In this document: piece after piece, positions 45,194 to 53,674 of the stretch
How the letters are laid out: each line of letters begins with the position of its first letter
Position numbering within the stretch: the stretch's first letter is position 1
Made by a program: the position numbers and the translations under genes
Notes under the pieces: generated by a model
The model's database searches: none
Told to the model about the DNA's origin: nothing
The model's input: only the letters and a program-made list of their open reading frames with translations
Source of the DNA: Okeania sp. SIO1I7
Lineage (GTDB): Bacteria; Cyanobacteriota; Cyanobacteriia; Cyanobacteriales; Microcoleaceae
Reading direction: 5' to 3'
Assembly (NCBI GenBank): GCA_010672585.1
Contig: JAAHGF010000004.1
Coordinates: 134,489-198,488, forward strand
DNA length: 64,000 nt

Positions 45194-47392
45194 TTAATTA
45201 ATAAATTGTAGTAACTCTAATTGATTAGCTAGAGCAACTCTCTCTACTAATTTTTGCCATTCTTTGAGTGAATTTGAACCTTCTCCCATGGGTTTAAAAT
45301 CAGTAGGCCAAACTTGCGATCGCACTTCATATAAAAACACAGGCCATTCATTTTTTATTTCTGCTCCACGCAATACTTGATCGACAAATTCTTCTACTGC
45401 AGCAAATACAGCTAATTTTGGTTCTGATGATAAATCTGCTAAGGCTTCTTGACATTTATAAACTGTTTCTTGGTGCAATTGTGCTAAATTTTCTAGCACT
45501 TCTTCAGCGGTAGGTTTAGCAGATAATCGGAGGGAAGTATCGTCAGGAGTTAAGTCATCTAAGTGTTGTCTAATCCGGTAATGAAAATTCACTTCATAAG
45601 ACATTTCAAATTTCCATAAATTTTGGAAAGCTCTGCGTAGATTTATTTGCTCGTCCGACACTTTTTTGTCAGCAATAATATGCAAAAATTTAGTTCCCCT
45701 TGCAGTAGTCAAACCTCCCAATTTTCCTTGTTCTGTTAATATTTGAGTTATTTGAGACTTGGCATCATCAATTAATTGTTTTAACCCATTATCTAGAGAA
45801 TTAAAATGTCGAGTTAAATGAGTCCTAATTTTATGTAAATATTCGGCATAAACAATTTCCCAAGAACCCTTTTCCCGATGTCTAACTTTAATTTCTTGCA
45901 AATCAGGGATTCCTGCATCTTCTTTACAAGCTTGAATTGCTACCTCTACTTGAGGTTTAAAAAAATCTTCATCTACTAAATAACGTTCCTGTTTAAAATT
46001 ATCTAGCAATTCCATTAGACCCACTGATAAATTACTCATCAACTGATTATATAAAGGTAGAAAAACTCCCATTTCATTTTGATTTGCAGTAGGACTTGCT
46101 AAAGCTTGACGTGCGTTTTCTATCTCAATTTTTACAGTGTTTTGTAGCTCCACCATCCGCTCCTGACAAGAGGAGGCATATTGTCTATCTAAACTCTGAA
46201 TTTTAGTAGCTAAATAATTTAAAACAGTATCTAATATTTTCATATTAGCTGCTTCTACATCGGCACAATTAGCAATAATACAATCCACTAAATTCAGATG
46301 TTTTTTACTCAGGTCTCCAGCCAAGTCTTGACAATTATTCAAATTATCACCATTTGCCGAATTAGCATTAGTTTGATTGAGAATCATAAACGACCACAAA
46401 TCTAAAGGCAAATCTACAATTGCCGCCCTAGCTGTGTCATAAAGTCGGACATCAACATCTGCCCAATAGTCACCTTTAGCGCTAGGCATTCTCACAAATA
46501 AAACAGCATCAATATCCTGACTTAATGTCTTAATTAATCGTTCTTCATCTCCTACTCCAGTATCACCTAATCCTGGCATATCAACTAAAGCAATTTGCCC
46601 AACTTCATTATTAGGAAAGGGGCAAGTTATTTTAACTTCTTTTACTGCTAAATAATTGAAAAATATGCGCTGACCGTCGGCAGTATCTTGAGCCACATAT
46701 TCCCGAATTTCATTACTCGAAATACGCCTGGGTGGAGAATTTAATAACCCTACATATTTATCAATATTAGTATGATATCGAGTCAAATGTTCGTACATCG
46801 CACCCGGTTCCGCATATCCAGGCAAATTTTCTGGTAACGGTGGCAAAGGTTTAGAAGCAAACTCAACTAAACTATTAGGTTTAACACCCAGATGTAGCTT
46901 TTCATAATAGGGAGCGATAACTTCATCGATAAACGACCGCTCCGAATGAAAATAAACCTCACCGAAAGTCGTAACATTAGGGTTGTGACGAATAGTACTA
47001 CGAACGCCCGTACAATGTTGGCGATCGCCATCGGGAATTTCTGTTGTGGTCAACCCCGTTAAACTTTGCAAAAGGCGACTTTTTCCTTGTCTAGCACGAC
47101 CTACCACCCCAATATTCAATGTATCGCGGGAAAAACGTACCTTCAGTTTTGCTAACGCTTCTAACTCTGTAGCAATTTTTAGTTGTAGCGCCAGAAAATC
47201 TATTTCCGCAAGTCTACCTTGAATTTTCCGGTCTTCTATTTGGGTAATTAATTTATTGCGTTGAGATTCGAGAGCGTGTAGCGCTGAGGTAAGTTCCCTC
47301 AAATTTTCCTCTGTGCGTTCAATTTTCTGAGCAAGGGGGCGACGTTTATCAATTATGTCGCTAATAGTTTCACTTCTATTTCGCATAGCCAA
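45194..47392 (-). CDS. Dynamin-like GTPase, 732 aa
   Basis: A coiled coil (residues about 20-75) leads into a GTPase domain: P-loop IGVVGRARQGKSRLLQSL (about 93-110), TGVRSTIRH as probable switch I, G3 IALVDMPGLGDTG (about 268-280) and G4-like FMILNQTNANS (about 333). The C-terminal 350 residues are mostly helical, as in bacterial dynamin-like proteins. Family members are NTP-driven mechano-enzymes that remodel membranes or act in conflict systems. No transmembrane helix is seen. The stop codon lies at the duplicated target of the family B element, so the final residues may be altered. Probably functionally linked to the GTPase at 29917, which is on the same strand; this is inference. Confidence 0.8.
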   Translation of the reverse strand: MAMRNRSETISDIIDKRRPLAQKIERTEENLRELTSALHALESQRNKLITQIEDRKIQGRLAEIDFLALQLKIATELEALAKLKVRFSRDTLNIGVVGRARQGKSRLLQSLTGLTTTEIPDGDRQHCTGVRSTIRHNPNVTTFGEVYFHSERSFIDEVIAPYYEKLHLGVKPNSLVEFASKPLPPLPENLPGYAEPGAMYEHLTRYHTNIDKYVGLLNSPPRRISSNEIREYVAQDTADGQRIFFNYLAVKEVKITCPFPNNEVGQIALVDMPGLGDTGVGDEERLIKTLSQDIDAVLFVRMPSAKGDYWADVDVRLYDTARAAIVDLPLDLWSFMILNQTNANSANGDNLNNCQDLAGDLSKKHLNLVDCIIANCADVEAANMKILDTVLNYLATKIQSLDRQYASSCQERMVELQNTVKIEIENARQALASPTANQNEMGVFLPLYNQLMSNLSVGLMELLDNFKQERYLVDEDFFKPQVEVAIQACKEDAGIPDLQEIKVRHREKGSWEIVYAEYLHKIRTHLTRHFNSLDNGLKQLIDDAKSQITQILTEQGKLGGLTTARGTKFLHIIADKKVSDEQINLRRAFQNLWKFEMSYEVNFHYRIRQHLDDLTPDDTSLRLSAKPTAEEVLENLAQLHQETVYKCQEALADLSSEPKLAVFAAVEEFVDQVLRGAEIKNEWPVFLYEVRSQVWPTDFKPMGEGSNSLKEWQKLVERVALANQLELLQFIN

Positions 47393-47628
47393 ATTCCTCT
47401 ATGAATATTTCAGCAGAATTTAGAGGATGGTAATTTGGAGACTTCCAATATCCTTCTCTCTGAATTTAGCTACAAATTCTCTTCCCTCACTTCCGGTTAA
47501 ATTTTAGTAATTAGTAATTGGGAATTAGCAGTTTGCAAATGGTAGTTAATTCTTATAGGACTTACGCACCTGCAACGCATTACCTTCATTGCGACCGATA
47601 GGATTTATCGTTAATATCTCTAGTTTTA
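47393..47628. other. Upstream region of the dynamin-like gene
   Basis: No ORF. A family G end (aggacttacgcacctgcaac, about 47558) is visible without a clear partner end. It should contain the promoter of the GTPase gene. Confidence 0.4.
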
Positions 47629-47777
47629 TATAGAATCCGGTTATACAGTATATGTTTATAATTCTATCCACACTTTCTCGCCTTCAATCTCTCAACCTCC
47701 CCCTTCTCCCCATGCTTCCCACACTCCCAACACTCCCCACCCCCAAATATATGATCAGTATTCAACCGGATTTGATA
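47629..47777. mobile_element. Family D MITE, copy 3 (149 bp)
   Basis: Ends TATAGAATCCGG and CCGGATTTGATA, with TTA on both sides. More diverged than the other two copies, but the same 3-bp duplication. The right TTA is also the start of the adjoining family C element. Confidence 0.72.
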
Positions 47778-47778
47778 T

Positions 47779-47882
47779 TAGACATCTCCAGAAAAGAGGG
47801 AGTAGGGAGTAGGGAGTAGGAAGAAAGAATTGATAATTTCTGTGCGATAATTGATTTTATTTTTTATGATTGGAGATGTCTA
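47779..47882 (-). repeat. Family C element, copy 3 (104 bp)
   Basis: Reverse orientation: TAGACATCTCCAG, agagggagtagggagtaggg, gataattgattttatttttt, GGAGATGTCTA. It abuts family D copy 3. Confidence 0.78.
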
Positions 47883-47934
47883 TTAGTCCACCCGCGACAA
47901 TAACACCATAGAATATTTTTTTCTACTTGATCAA

Positions 47935-47990
47935 TCAAAAAGTCGCCTGCTTATGGGTGAGGGGAAGAGACCCAATTAATTTTTTGGTAA
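47935..47990 (-). mobile_element. Solo end of a tnpB-type IS
   Basis: aaaaagtcgcctgcttatgg, then gagacccaattaattttttg, resembles the left end seen at about 27262-27305. No tnpB is attached. It lies directly after the P450 stop, so a second element once inserted or left a trace here. Confidence 0.5.
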
Positions 47991-47994
47991 AGTT

Positions 47995-48531
47995 CTAGCC
48001 TGAATTTTTGATCATTAGTATTTTCAAACCAGAACGAGGATGTAAACTGGGAATAGAACTAAGGGATAAATCTTGATTTGGCTCTAATTTCCACTGATAA
48101 TTACGCAATAGTAGACAAGTAAAAATCTTCATTTCCATTTGAGCAAAAGCATAACCCAAACAAAATCTGGAACCTCCACCAAAACCAACTAAGCTATAAT
48201 CCATTTTCTTATCTTCAGCTCTTTCTGGATGAAAACGCTCTGGCTCGAATTCGGAAGGATTAGTATAAACTCTTCGATCTTGGTGAGTTCTTTCAATGCG
48301 ATATAATACTTGCCAACCTTGGGGCACATAGTAACCATTGTAGGTAAAAGGTTTAACCACACCTCGAAAACCTCCACCAACAGGAGGATATAGTCTTTCT
48401 ACTTCTTTAAGGACTTGCTCTAAATAAGGCATTTGTTTGAGTTGCTCATTACTCAACTCTCCCTGCGGTTTTAATTTTTCTTGCTCGGCTTTTGCTTGTG
48501 CCAAAATATCAGGATGTTGTGCTAATGCCAT
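47995..48531 (-). pseudogene. CYP120-like cytochrome P450, C-terminal part
   Basis: Encodes the last ~179 residues of a cyanobacterial P450: K-helix EQVLKEVERLYPP (ExxR = EVER), PVGGGFRG, the PERF-type FEPERFHPERAE, and the haem-binding FGGGSRFCLGYAFAQME with its axial Cys. It resembles CYP120 (retinoid-type hydroxylase). Residues up to about the I-helix, including the oxygen-activating threonine, are absent. The 5' edge coincides with the end of a tnpB element (GGATGTCAA). The start codon suggested by the frame is derived from the IS. Its N-terminal part lies at 49993-50205. Function is lost. Confidence 0.88.
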
Positions 48532-48555
48532 ACTTGACATCCTCCCGACGCTGCT

Positions 48556-49860
48556 CTACGAGACAGCGCGGGATTCCCTAGCATCACTGTTAGAGACTTT
48601 CTGTTTCTTAGCACCCGCCTTCCGAGATTTACTCTCAGATGGTCTTACGGTCGCTCCACAGACTGACACTGCGAGTCCCGCAGCCTGCTTGGTGGGCGTT
48701 CCCTTGCGTCTATCGCCGACGCGGGTTCCCATCCGCAAAATATTTATCGAAGCGTTTATGTCCCGATCATGGTGACTACCACATTCAGGACAATCCCACT
48801 CTCTAATATTTAGAGGCAATTTTTCCACTACATAACCACAATTAGAACAACGTTTTGAACTCGGAAAGTATCTATCAATCTTGATTAACTCCCTTCCATA
48901 CCATTCTGCTTTGTATTCTAATTGCCTTACCAACTCTCCCCAGTTAGCATCACTACCCACCCCTCTTGCTCCCCTCCCGGGAGGGGATGGGGGTGGGTTG
49001 TGATTTTTGACCATATTTTTTACTGCCAAATGCTCAACTACTATTGTTTGGTTTTCTCTAATTAGTTGAGTAGTTAGCTTATGGGTGTAGTCTCCTCTTG
49101 AGTCTTTAATCTTGGCGTGTATCTTGGCTACTTTAAGCCTAGCTTTTTGATAATTATTAGTTCCTTTGGTTTTTCTATCTAGAGATTTTTGAGCTAACCT
49201 CAATTTTTTGTGTAACTTTTGAAGATTCTTTGGGTTTGCAACTTTTTCTCCATCACTGTTAGTTATTAAACTGGTAATCCCTAAGTCAATGCCAATTTGT
49301 TTGTTAACTGGCTTAAGTTTCAAATCTCTGGTGTCATTAACTCTCAGAGATACAGACCATCTGCCAGAAGGGTCAAGTTTAACAGTGATTGTACTAGGCA
49401 CACAGTTTTGGGGTAGTTGCCTACTCCATCTAATAGGTAATGGTTTTGCACATTTGGCTAAATAGACTTGACCATCTTTCCACTTAAATGCGGACTTTGT
49501 GAACTCAGCACTACCACCATTGCGCTTTTTCTTAAAGTTGGGATATTTGGTACGCCCACTAAAAAAATTGGTGTTTGCGCAGCATTCCGAAGGAAAAGCA
49601 GTTTGTAAATGTCTTAAGCCTTGCTGCAATGGAACACTGCTTACTTCAGTGAGAAAATCTAAATCTTCCTGCTTTTTCCAGTTAGTAAGCATGGCTGAAG
49701 TTTGCTTGTAGCTTATTCTTCCTTGGTGTTCATACCAAGCTTGAGTTCTTGCTGCCAAAGCTTTGTTATAGACCAAGCGTACACAACCCAGAGTTCTCCT
49801 CAACAGATTTTCCTGTTCTGGAGTCGGGTAAAACCTAAATTTGTACGCTTTTTCAACCAT
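48556..49860 (-). CDS. tnpB: TnpB with three in-frame repeat inserts (434 aa)
   Basis: Begins MVEKAYKFRFYPTPEQENLL. RuvC motifs: IGIDLGITSLITNSDG (Asp), TIVVEHLAVKNMV (Glu), HDRDINASINILRMG (Asp); zinc finger CSNCGYVVEK and CPECGSHHD. The nuclease core is therefore complete. Foreign inserts interrupt it: PSECCANTN between LQTAF and FSGRTKYPNF (class III), [15 protein letters not shown] between NMVKNH and SDANWGEL (class I), and TRVGDRRKGTPTK after ILRMG (class II). Each keeps the frame. The C-terminal basic tail (SKSRKAGAKKQK) follows. Whether the protein still folds is unknown. Confidence 0.88.
   Translation of the reverse strand: MVEKAYKFRFYPTPEQENLLRRTLGCVRLVYNKALAARTQAWYEHQGRISYKQTSAMLTNWKKQEDLDFLTEVSSVPLQQGLRHLQTAFPSECCANTNFFSGRTKYPNFKKKRNGGSAEFTKSAFKWKDGQVYLAKCAKPLPIRWSRQLPQNCVPSTITVKLDPSGRWSVSLRVNDTRDLKLKPVNKQIGIDLGITSLITNSDGEKVANPKNLQKLHKKLRLAQKSLDRKTKGTNNYQKARLKVAKIHAKIKDSRGDYTHKLTTQLIRENQTIVVEHLAVKNMVKNHNPPPSPPGRGARGVGSDANWGELVRQLEYKAEWYGRELIKIDRYFPSSKRCSNCGYVVEKLPLNIREWDCPECGSHHDRDINASINILRMGTRVGDRRKGTPTKQAAGLAVSVCGATVRPSESKSRKAGAKKQKVSNSDARESRAVS
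48956..48998. repeat. Class I palindromic insert in the tnpB within the P450
   Basis: cccacccctcttgctcccct and cccgggagggg, then atgggggtggg. It replaces the usual short link before SDANWGEL. Same palindrome as 26014-26055 and 23404-23445. Confidence 0.88.
49573..49599. repeat. Class III short insert in tnpB
   Basis: gtttgcgcagcattccgaag-gaa encodes PSECCANT on the minus strand. The same word (ttcctgcggaatgctgcgca) occurs at 49927-49951 in the IS end and, modified, in family E copy 2 (4276-4298). Confidence 0.7.
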
Positions 49861-49992
49861 CTACTGATTAACTTTCAACGAAAACATCTTAACATACTAT
49901 GTGTAAAACCGCAACATTGATTGGTTTTTCCTGCGGAATGCTGCGCAAACATCCCGACGCTCCCCTGCGGGAGAGCGCGGGTATTCAACCAA

Positions 49993-50205
49993 CGTTGAGA
50001 TAAAACGGTTTGCTTCAGGGCCAATCATTACAATTGTAGGACGACCTAATATATGAGTTTTGAAGATAGTACCGTATTTTTGTTCTCGTCGATCGGCGAA
50101 ATTACTATCTCTTATAAAATCAATGGTTTCACCAATTAATGGCAGTCCGAAACTACCAGGGGGTAAAGGATGAGTATTTTCTTCTGTCTTCTTAATAGTT
50201 GGCAT
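49993..50205 (-). pseudogene. CYP120-like cytochrome P450, N-terminal part
   Basis: About 71 codons: MPTIKKTEENTHPLPPGSFG, then LIGETIDFIRDSNFADRREQ, YGTIFKTHILGRPTIVMIG and PEANRFIS, the standard proline-rich start and beta-1 region of CYP120-like enzymes. Beyond this the frame enters the tnpB element (VEYPRSPAGERR) and stops. With 47995-48531 it accounts for both ends of one gene of normal ~450 codons, with about 200 missing. 92 bp downstream of the monooxygenase gene in transcription order, so the two were probably one operon. Confidence 0.85.
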
Positions 50206-50297
50206 TTTAATACTTTTCTGTCTAATTTTATTGGCAGTTTACCATTGCCAGAATAACAACACAGACGAGATGGAACATTTGAACAAAAACCTACGAT

Positions 50298-51578
50298 TTA
50301 ATTCTGCATTGATTGTCTGACTCGATTAATCCAGCCTTGACCTCGTTTGAGCACTTCAGAATAGGGAAGTTCACTCTCCATAATCAACTCCATTGGTAGA
50401 GGATTTTTCAGCAATGGAAACCAAGGTCTTAGCTTCTTACCAATAGTCAGGCGGAAAATGAATTCTAACATCATAGGTTTTGAGCGGGGAAAGGTATAAT
50501 CTGACAGCTCTCGCAAGGCATGAATATCTGATAGTCGCTTGGCTGTAAAAGCTGGAAGCGCTTCTTCCCATTTATCCTCGTACCGATCTAAACATTGAGC
50601 AAACACCTGCACGTCTTGGAGTGAAGCATTACATCCTTGTCCAATAGATGGAGAAACTGCATGGACAGCATCACCAACAAGCAAAATGCGATCGCCAACG
50701 TGCATCCGGTCGCACTTCACGGTCAAAATTTTTGATACAGGTCGTTGCCGGAGGACAGCAGCATCTTCTAACCGCATTAAAGGTTTGAGAAATGGGATAT
50801 TCTCTTGAAAATAGGCTAGAACTGCTTCATCAGTAGTGCAATTTTCCAGGGGATTATTATCTGGGGAAAAGATCAGCGTTCCATGAAGCCAGTCGTCAGG
50901 TTGAGGAGCCATAACCAATCGAACTCCTTTGTCCAAAGTTGAGGTGTGAAGGCAGTTTCCTGCCAGCTCTACTGTTTTATCAGGCGCAATTCTAGGAACG
51001 TGCAATGATTTGTATACATCTGGGATAAAATTCTGTTGACATTGGATATCTGCTCTAGCAGTCAATACCTCCCGTACCTGAGAACCCACTCCATCTGCTC
51101 CCACCAGACGGTCATATTTAGTAGTAAACCTTTCTCCATTGTTGGACTGGAGGATCGCCTCCTGACTTTCTAGATTAATGCCAACGCAGGAACAATCAAA
51201 TTTGACTTTCACCAAATCCCTACTATGCTTCTCTAGCAGATGTTCCAATAGCACCAAATTAAGTTGATTGCGGTCAATCAGTAGTGAAGGCATCTTTCGG
51301 TTAATCCGACGAGGTTTGCCCTGTTTGCTATGAATAAAAACTCCTTGAGACCAAACTCCTTTTTTTGCTAAAGCTACTTTCAACCCAAGAATCCGATCGA
51401 TAGCATTTAAGCCCCGTGACTGTAGAGCAATTGGGAAGGTACGCTGATTTGATTGTTCTGCCAATCGAGGATCGAGCCGACGCTCATAAATCTCAACCTG
51501 GTAATTTCTTCGACTGAGTAGATAGTGGGCTAGCAATAATCCTACTGGGCCAGCTCCAATAATTATAATCTTTTGCAT
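50298..51578 (-). CDS. KMO-like FAD-dependent monooxygenase, 426 aa
   Basis: Class A flavoprotein hydroxylase fold. FAD Rossmann motif KIIIIGAGPVGLLLAHYL (residues 3-20), ribose-binding EIYERR, the DG motif DRLVGADGVGSQVRE (about 154-168), and the second FAD site ILLVGDAVHAVSPSIGQGCN (about 297-316). It resembles kynurenine 3-monooxygenase and related enzymes using NAD(P)H and oxygen. A short C-terminal hydrophobic stretch (MMLEFIFRLTIG) could contact the membrane, as in KMO. Neighbouring P450 remnants suggest a former two-step oxidation pathway, now half-lost; substrate unknown. Confidence 0.82.
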   Translation of the reverse strand: MQKIIIIGAGPVGLLLAHYLLSRRNYQVEIYERRLDPRLAEQSNQRTFPIALQSRGLNAIDRILGLKVALAKKGVWSQGVFIHSKQGKPRRINRKMPSLLIDRNQLNLVLLEHLLEKHSRDLVKVKFDCSCVGINLESQEAILQSNNGERFTTKYDRLVGADGVGSQVREVLTARADIQCQQNFIPDVYKSLHVPRIAPDKTVELAGNCLHTSTLDKGVRLVMAPQPDDWLHGTLIFSPDNNPLENCTTDEAVLAYFQENIPFLKPLMRLEDAAVLRQRPVSKILTVKCDRMHVGDRILLVGDAVHAVSPSIGQGCNASLQDVQVFAQCLDRYEDKWEEALPAFTAKRLSDIHALRELSDYTFPRSKPMMLEFIFRLTIGKKLRPWFPLLKNPLPMELIMESELPYSEVLKRGQGWINRVRQSMQN

Positions 51579-51898
51579 TTACAAGTTTCCTTTTAGCCAG
51601 ACTACACCGAAAAACTTTGTGTTATTCACACGTCGATAGTTTTGTTGAAGTATTCTGTTTGTTTACTGATTGATTATCTTTAAATTAGTAAAGATGTTCC
51701 AGTTCCCGATCATTCATAGCTCAATTTACCGACGTCTAATAATAGCAAATGTTTAGGGACATTTCATAGAAAATCCCTACTTACTTCCTTGTTGGCAAGC
51801 GCCCTGTCACTATAGAATACCTGCAAATTGAGGCTATAAATAATTGCATTAAACCTTTTCGCGATTTGCTTTTTTCTTTCCCCATTACCAATTACTAA
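51579..51898. other. Upstream region of the monooxygenase
   Basis: AT-rich, no ORF. Promoter expected here; no clear motif seen. Confidence 0.4.
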
Positions 51899-52035
51899 TT
51901 ACCGAAAAATTGTGGTTTAAAGCCGACCCTTTTAAGGGGATGAAAAAGCGGTCGTTAGCGCAGCTTCCCGAAGGGTGGGATGGCGAGGTTTCCTCGCCAT
52001 ATCCAATCGACCAAGAGAATATTCAATTCAGTATT
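51899..52035 (-). repeat. Family A interspersed repeat, copy 7
   Basis: Reverse orientation: TTACCGAAAAATTGTGG, GGATGGCGAGGTTTCCTCGC, CATATCCAATCGACCAAGAG. Truncated at its far end. Faces copy 8. Confidence 0.78.
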
Positions 52036-52107
52036 TTCAAGCCTCCGACTTTAGTGGTCGGCACTGATAACTGATAACTGATAACTGATAACTGAAATGA
52101 CCATTAT

Positions 52108-52282
52108 CCATCATTCATTAATTGATAATGGATAATGGATAATTGATAATTACCTCTGGTTAAAACCGCTACGGAATTGAATATAAGGAATATTTTCTTT
52201 TTTTTTCCCTTAAAAGGGGAGGCTTCAAAGCGCGAATTATTTAATAATTAATTATTAATTATTAATTATTAATTATTCGGTA
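52108..52282 (+). repeat. Family A interspersed repeat, copy 8, supplying a stop codon
   Basis: Short sub-type: TTAATTGATAATGGATAATG, aaccgctacggaattgaata, cccttaaaaggggaggcttc, ATTA repeats, TTCGGTAA. Its end overlaps the last three codons and stop of the converging GT2 gene (KITE-stop). Confidence 0.82.
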
Positions 52283-53223
52283 ATTTTCTGCATTTTATTC
52301 TTAGATAAATGACGACTCACAGAAGAAACTGCCCTCACAGGAATCTCTGTTAATTGAGCTAAAATTAGATTCCAGAGATAGCCATATTGAGGATTATTTT
52401 TCAGTAATAAAAGTTCTGCAAATACATAAAATCTTTTACTTCTTTTATATTCAGGAGGATTATCTTCAATTCTAATTTGTTCTGGTTTAGGCAATTTATG
52501 ACCGATAATTTTTCCTTGCTCATAATACTTTGCTTGAATGGAAAGCCCTAATAATCTATCTAAACACCAAAAAGGAAAATATTTAAACGGTCCTGATAAA
52601 ATCATCGCATTTCTAATATCTGCTAAAGTTGCTTGTACTATTTCATTTTTCCATACCTTTTTATCAAAGTTTTCTGTATGCCATCCTTCATGGTCTTTTC
52701 TTCTCCCTAACAAACACAAGGGATTGAATTTATTATGCAAAGGAGCTATGGGTATTTCCACCATATAATTTGGTTGATTTTGTAAGTTTTGGTCTCCCGT
52801 TCTTACACCACAAGTATTCATTTCATCAATATTAAATATTGATTCCCATGGAGATTTTAAACTAGCCTCATCACCGTATTTTACATCTTTTCTATTAAGC
52901 CTTAAAACCCAACTATCAGGATATTTAGTAAAATATTGTATGGTTATTTCTGCAATATCTGGATGCAAAAGCTCATCACAGTTGACTGTTAAAATATATT
53001 TCCCTGAAGCATTTACTAACCCAGTCATTCTTTGAATTATTTCTCCGCGAAATGAACTATTTATTTGTTGCATTCGGGGGTCATTAATTGGCAGTTTTTT
53101 CATTCCTGGAGGGTGGGCTAAAATTAATTCCACATCTCCATTTATTTTTAAAAGGCTTTCGATCCAATATTCAGGAAGACCTTCTCTTGTTGGTACTACA
53201 ATTGATAATATTGGCTGAGTCAT
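52273..53223 (-). CDS. GT2-family glycosyltransferase, 316 aa
   Basis: GT-A fold: ILSIVVPTREGLPEYWIESL at the N-terminus, then SSFRGEIIQRMTGLVNASGK, where a sugar-nucleotide region is expected, and VNCDELLHPDIAEI with an acidic D-E pair instead of a perfect DxD. The central HEGWHTENFDKKVW may be acceptor-side. No transmembrane helices are obvious. The final residues and TAA come from a family A repeat, so the original C-terminus is probably replaced. Stand-alone gene; likely another contributor to surface glycan synthesis. Confidence 0.72.
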   Translation of the reverse strand: MTQPILSIVVPTREGLPEYWIESLLKINGDVELILAHPPGMKKLPINDPRMQQINSSFRGEIIQRMTGLVNASGKYILTVNCDELLHPDIAEITIQYFTKYPDSWVLRLNRKDVKYGDEASLKSPWESIFNIDEMNTCGVRTGDQNLQNQPNYMVEIPIAPLHNKFNPLCLLGRRKDHEGWHTENFDKKVWKNEIVQATLADIRNAMILSGPFKYFPFWCLDRLLGLSIQAKYYEQGKIIGHKLPKPEQIRIEDNPPEYKRSKRFYVFAELLLLKNNPQYGYLWNLILAQLTEIPVRAVSSVSRHLSKNKMQKITE

Positions 53224-53674
53224 TTTTATGTATATTAGCTAAATTTTAGCTATATTATATCAAATTTTTTTATCGTCAGGCAATAATCTAATTTTTTAGT
53301 AGTGTTATACCAGTTTGATAAATCTTTGCTATAAATATTTAGGTTACTGCTTAGGAGTCAGGAGACAGGAGTCATGAGTCAGAATGACATAGATTTAATA
53401 CCATTTTTTATGTAGTAATTTATTTTTTTTCCAATAGATATTTCCTAAAAATTATTTTAATACTGCTGATTATTTGTAACATTCTTTTTTCACGCTTGGT
53501 ATTACAGAGATTTGATAGCAAATATTGAATAAGGAAGAAGAAAAAAGTGGATGGGGCAACTTTTCAGTATCCCCTCCGCTTCTACAAATCGTCACCATAT
53601 TGTAGAAACCCTGTAGACGGTAGGATATTAAAGCAATCAAGAAAAAGATAAATATAACTTTATCTAAATTATAC
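53224..53674. other. Gap with short simple repeats
   Basis: Contains aggagtcaggagacaggagt (53355-53385) and AT-rich stretches. I see no gene, terminator or defined element. Confidence 0.4.

Larger units (their letters stand above)
48536..49992 (-). mobile_element. IS200/IS605-family tnpB-only element inside the P450 gene
   Basis: Both ends carry the same kind of hairpin: TTGACATCCTCCCGACGC...GCGCGGGATTCC on the right and atcccgacgctcccctgcgg...agcgcgggtattc on the left (about 49951-49992). tnpB fills the interior; no tnpA. About 200 P450 codons are missing at the site, so simple insertion does not explain it; a deletion accompanied or followed it. Confidence 0.8.
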
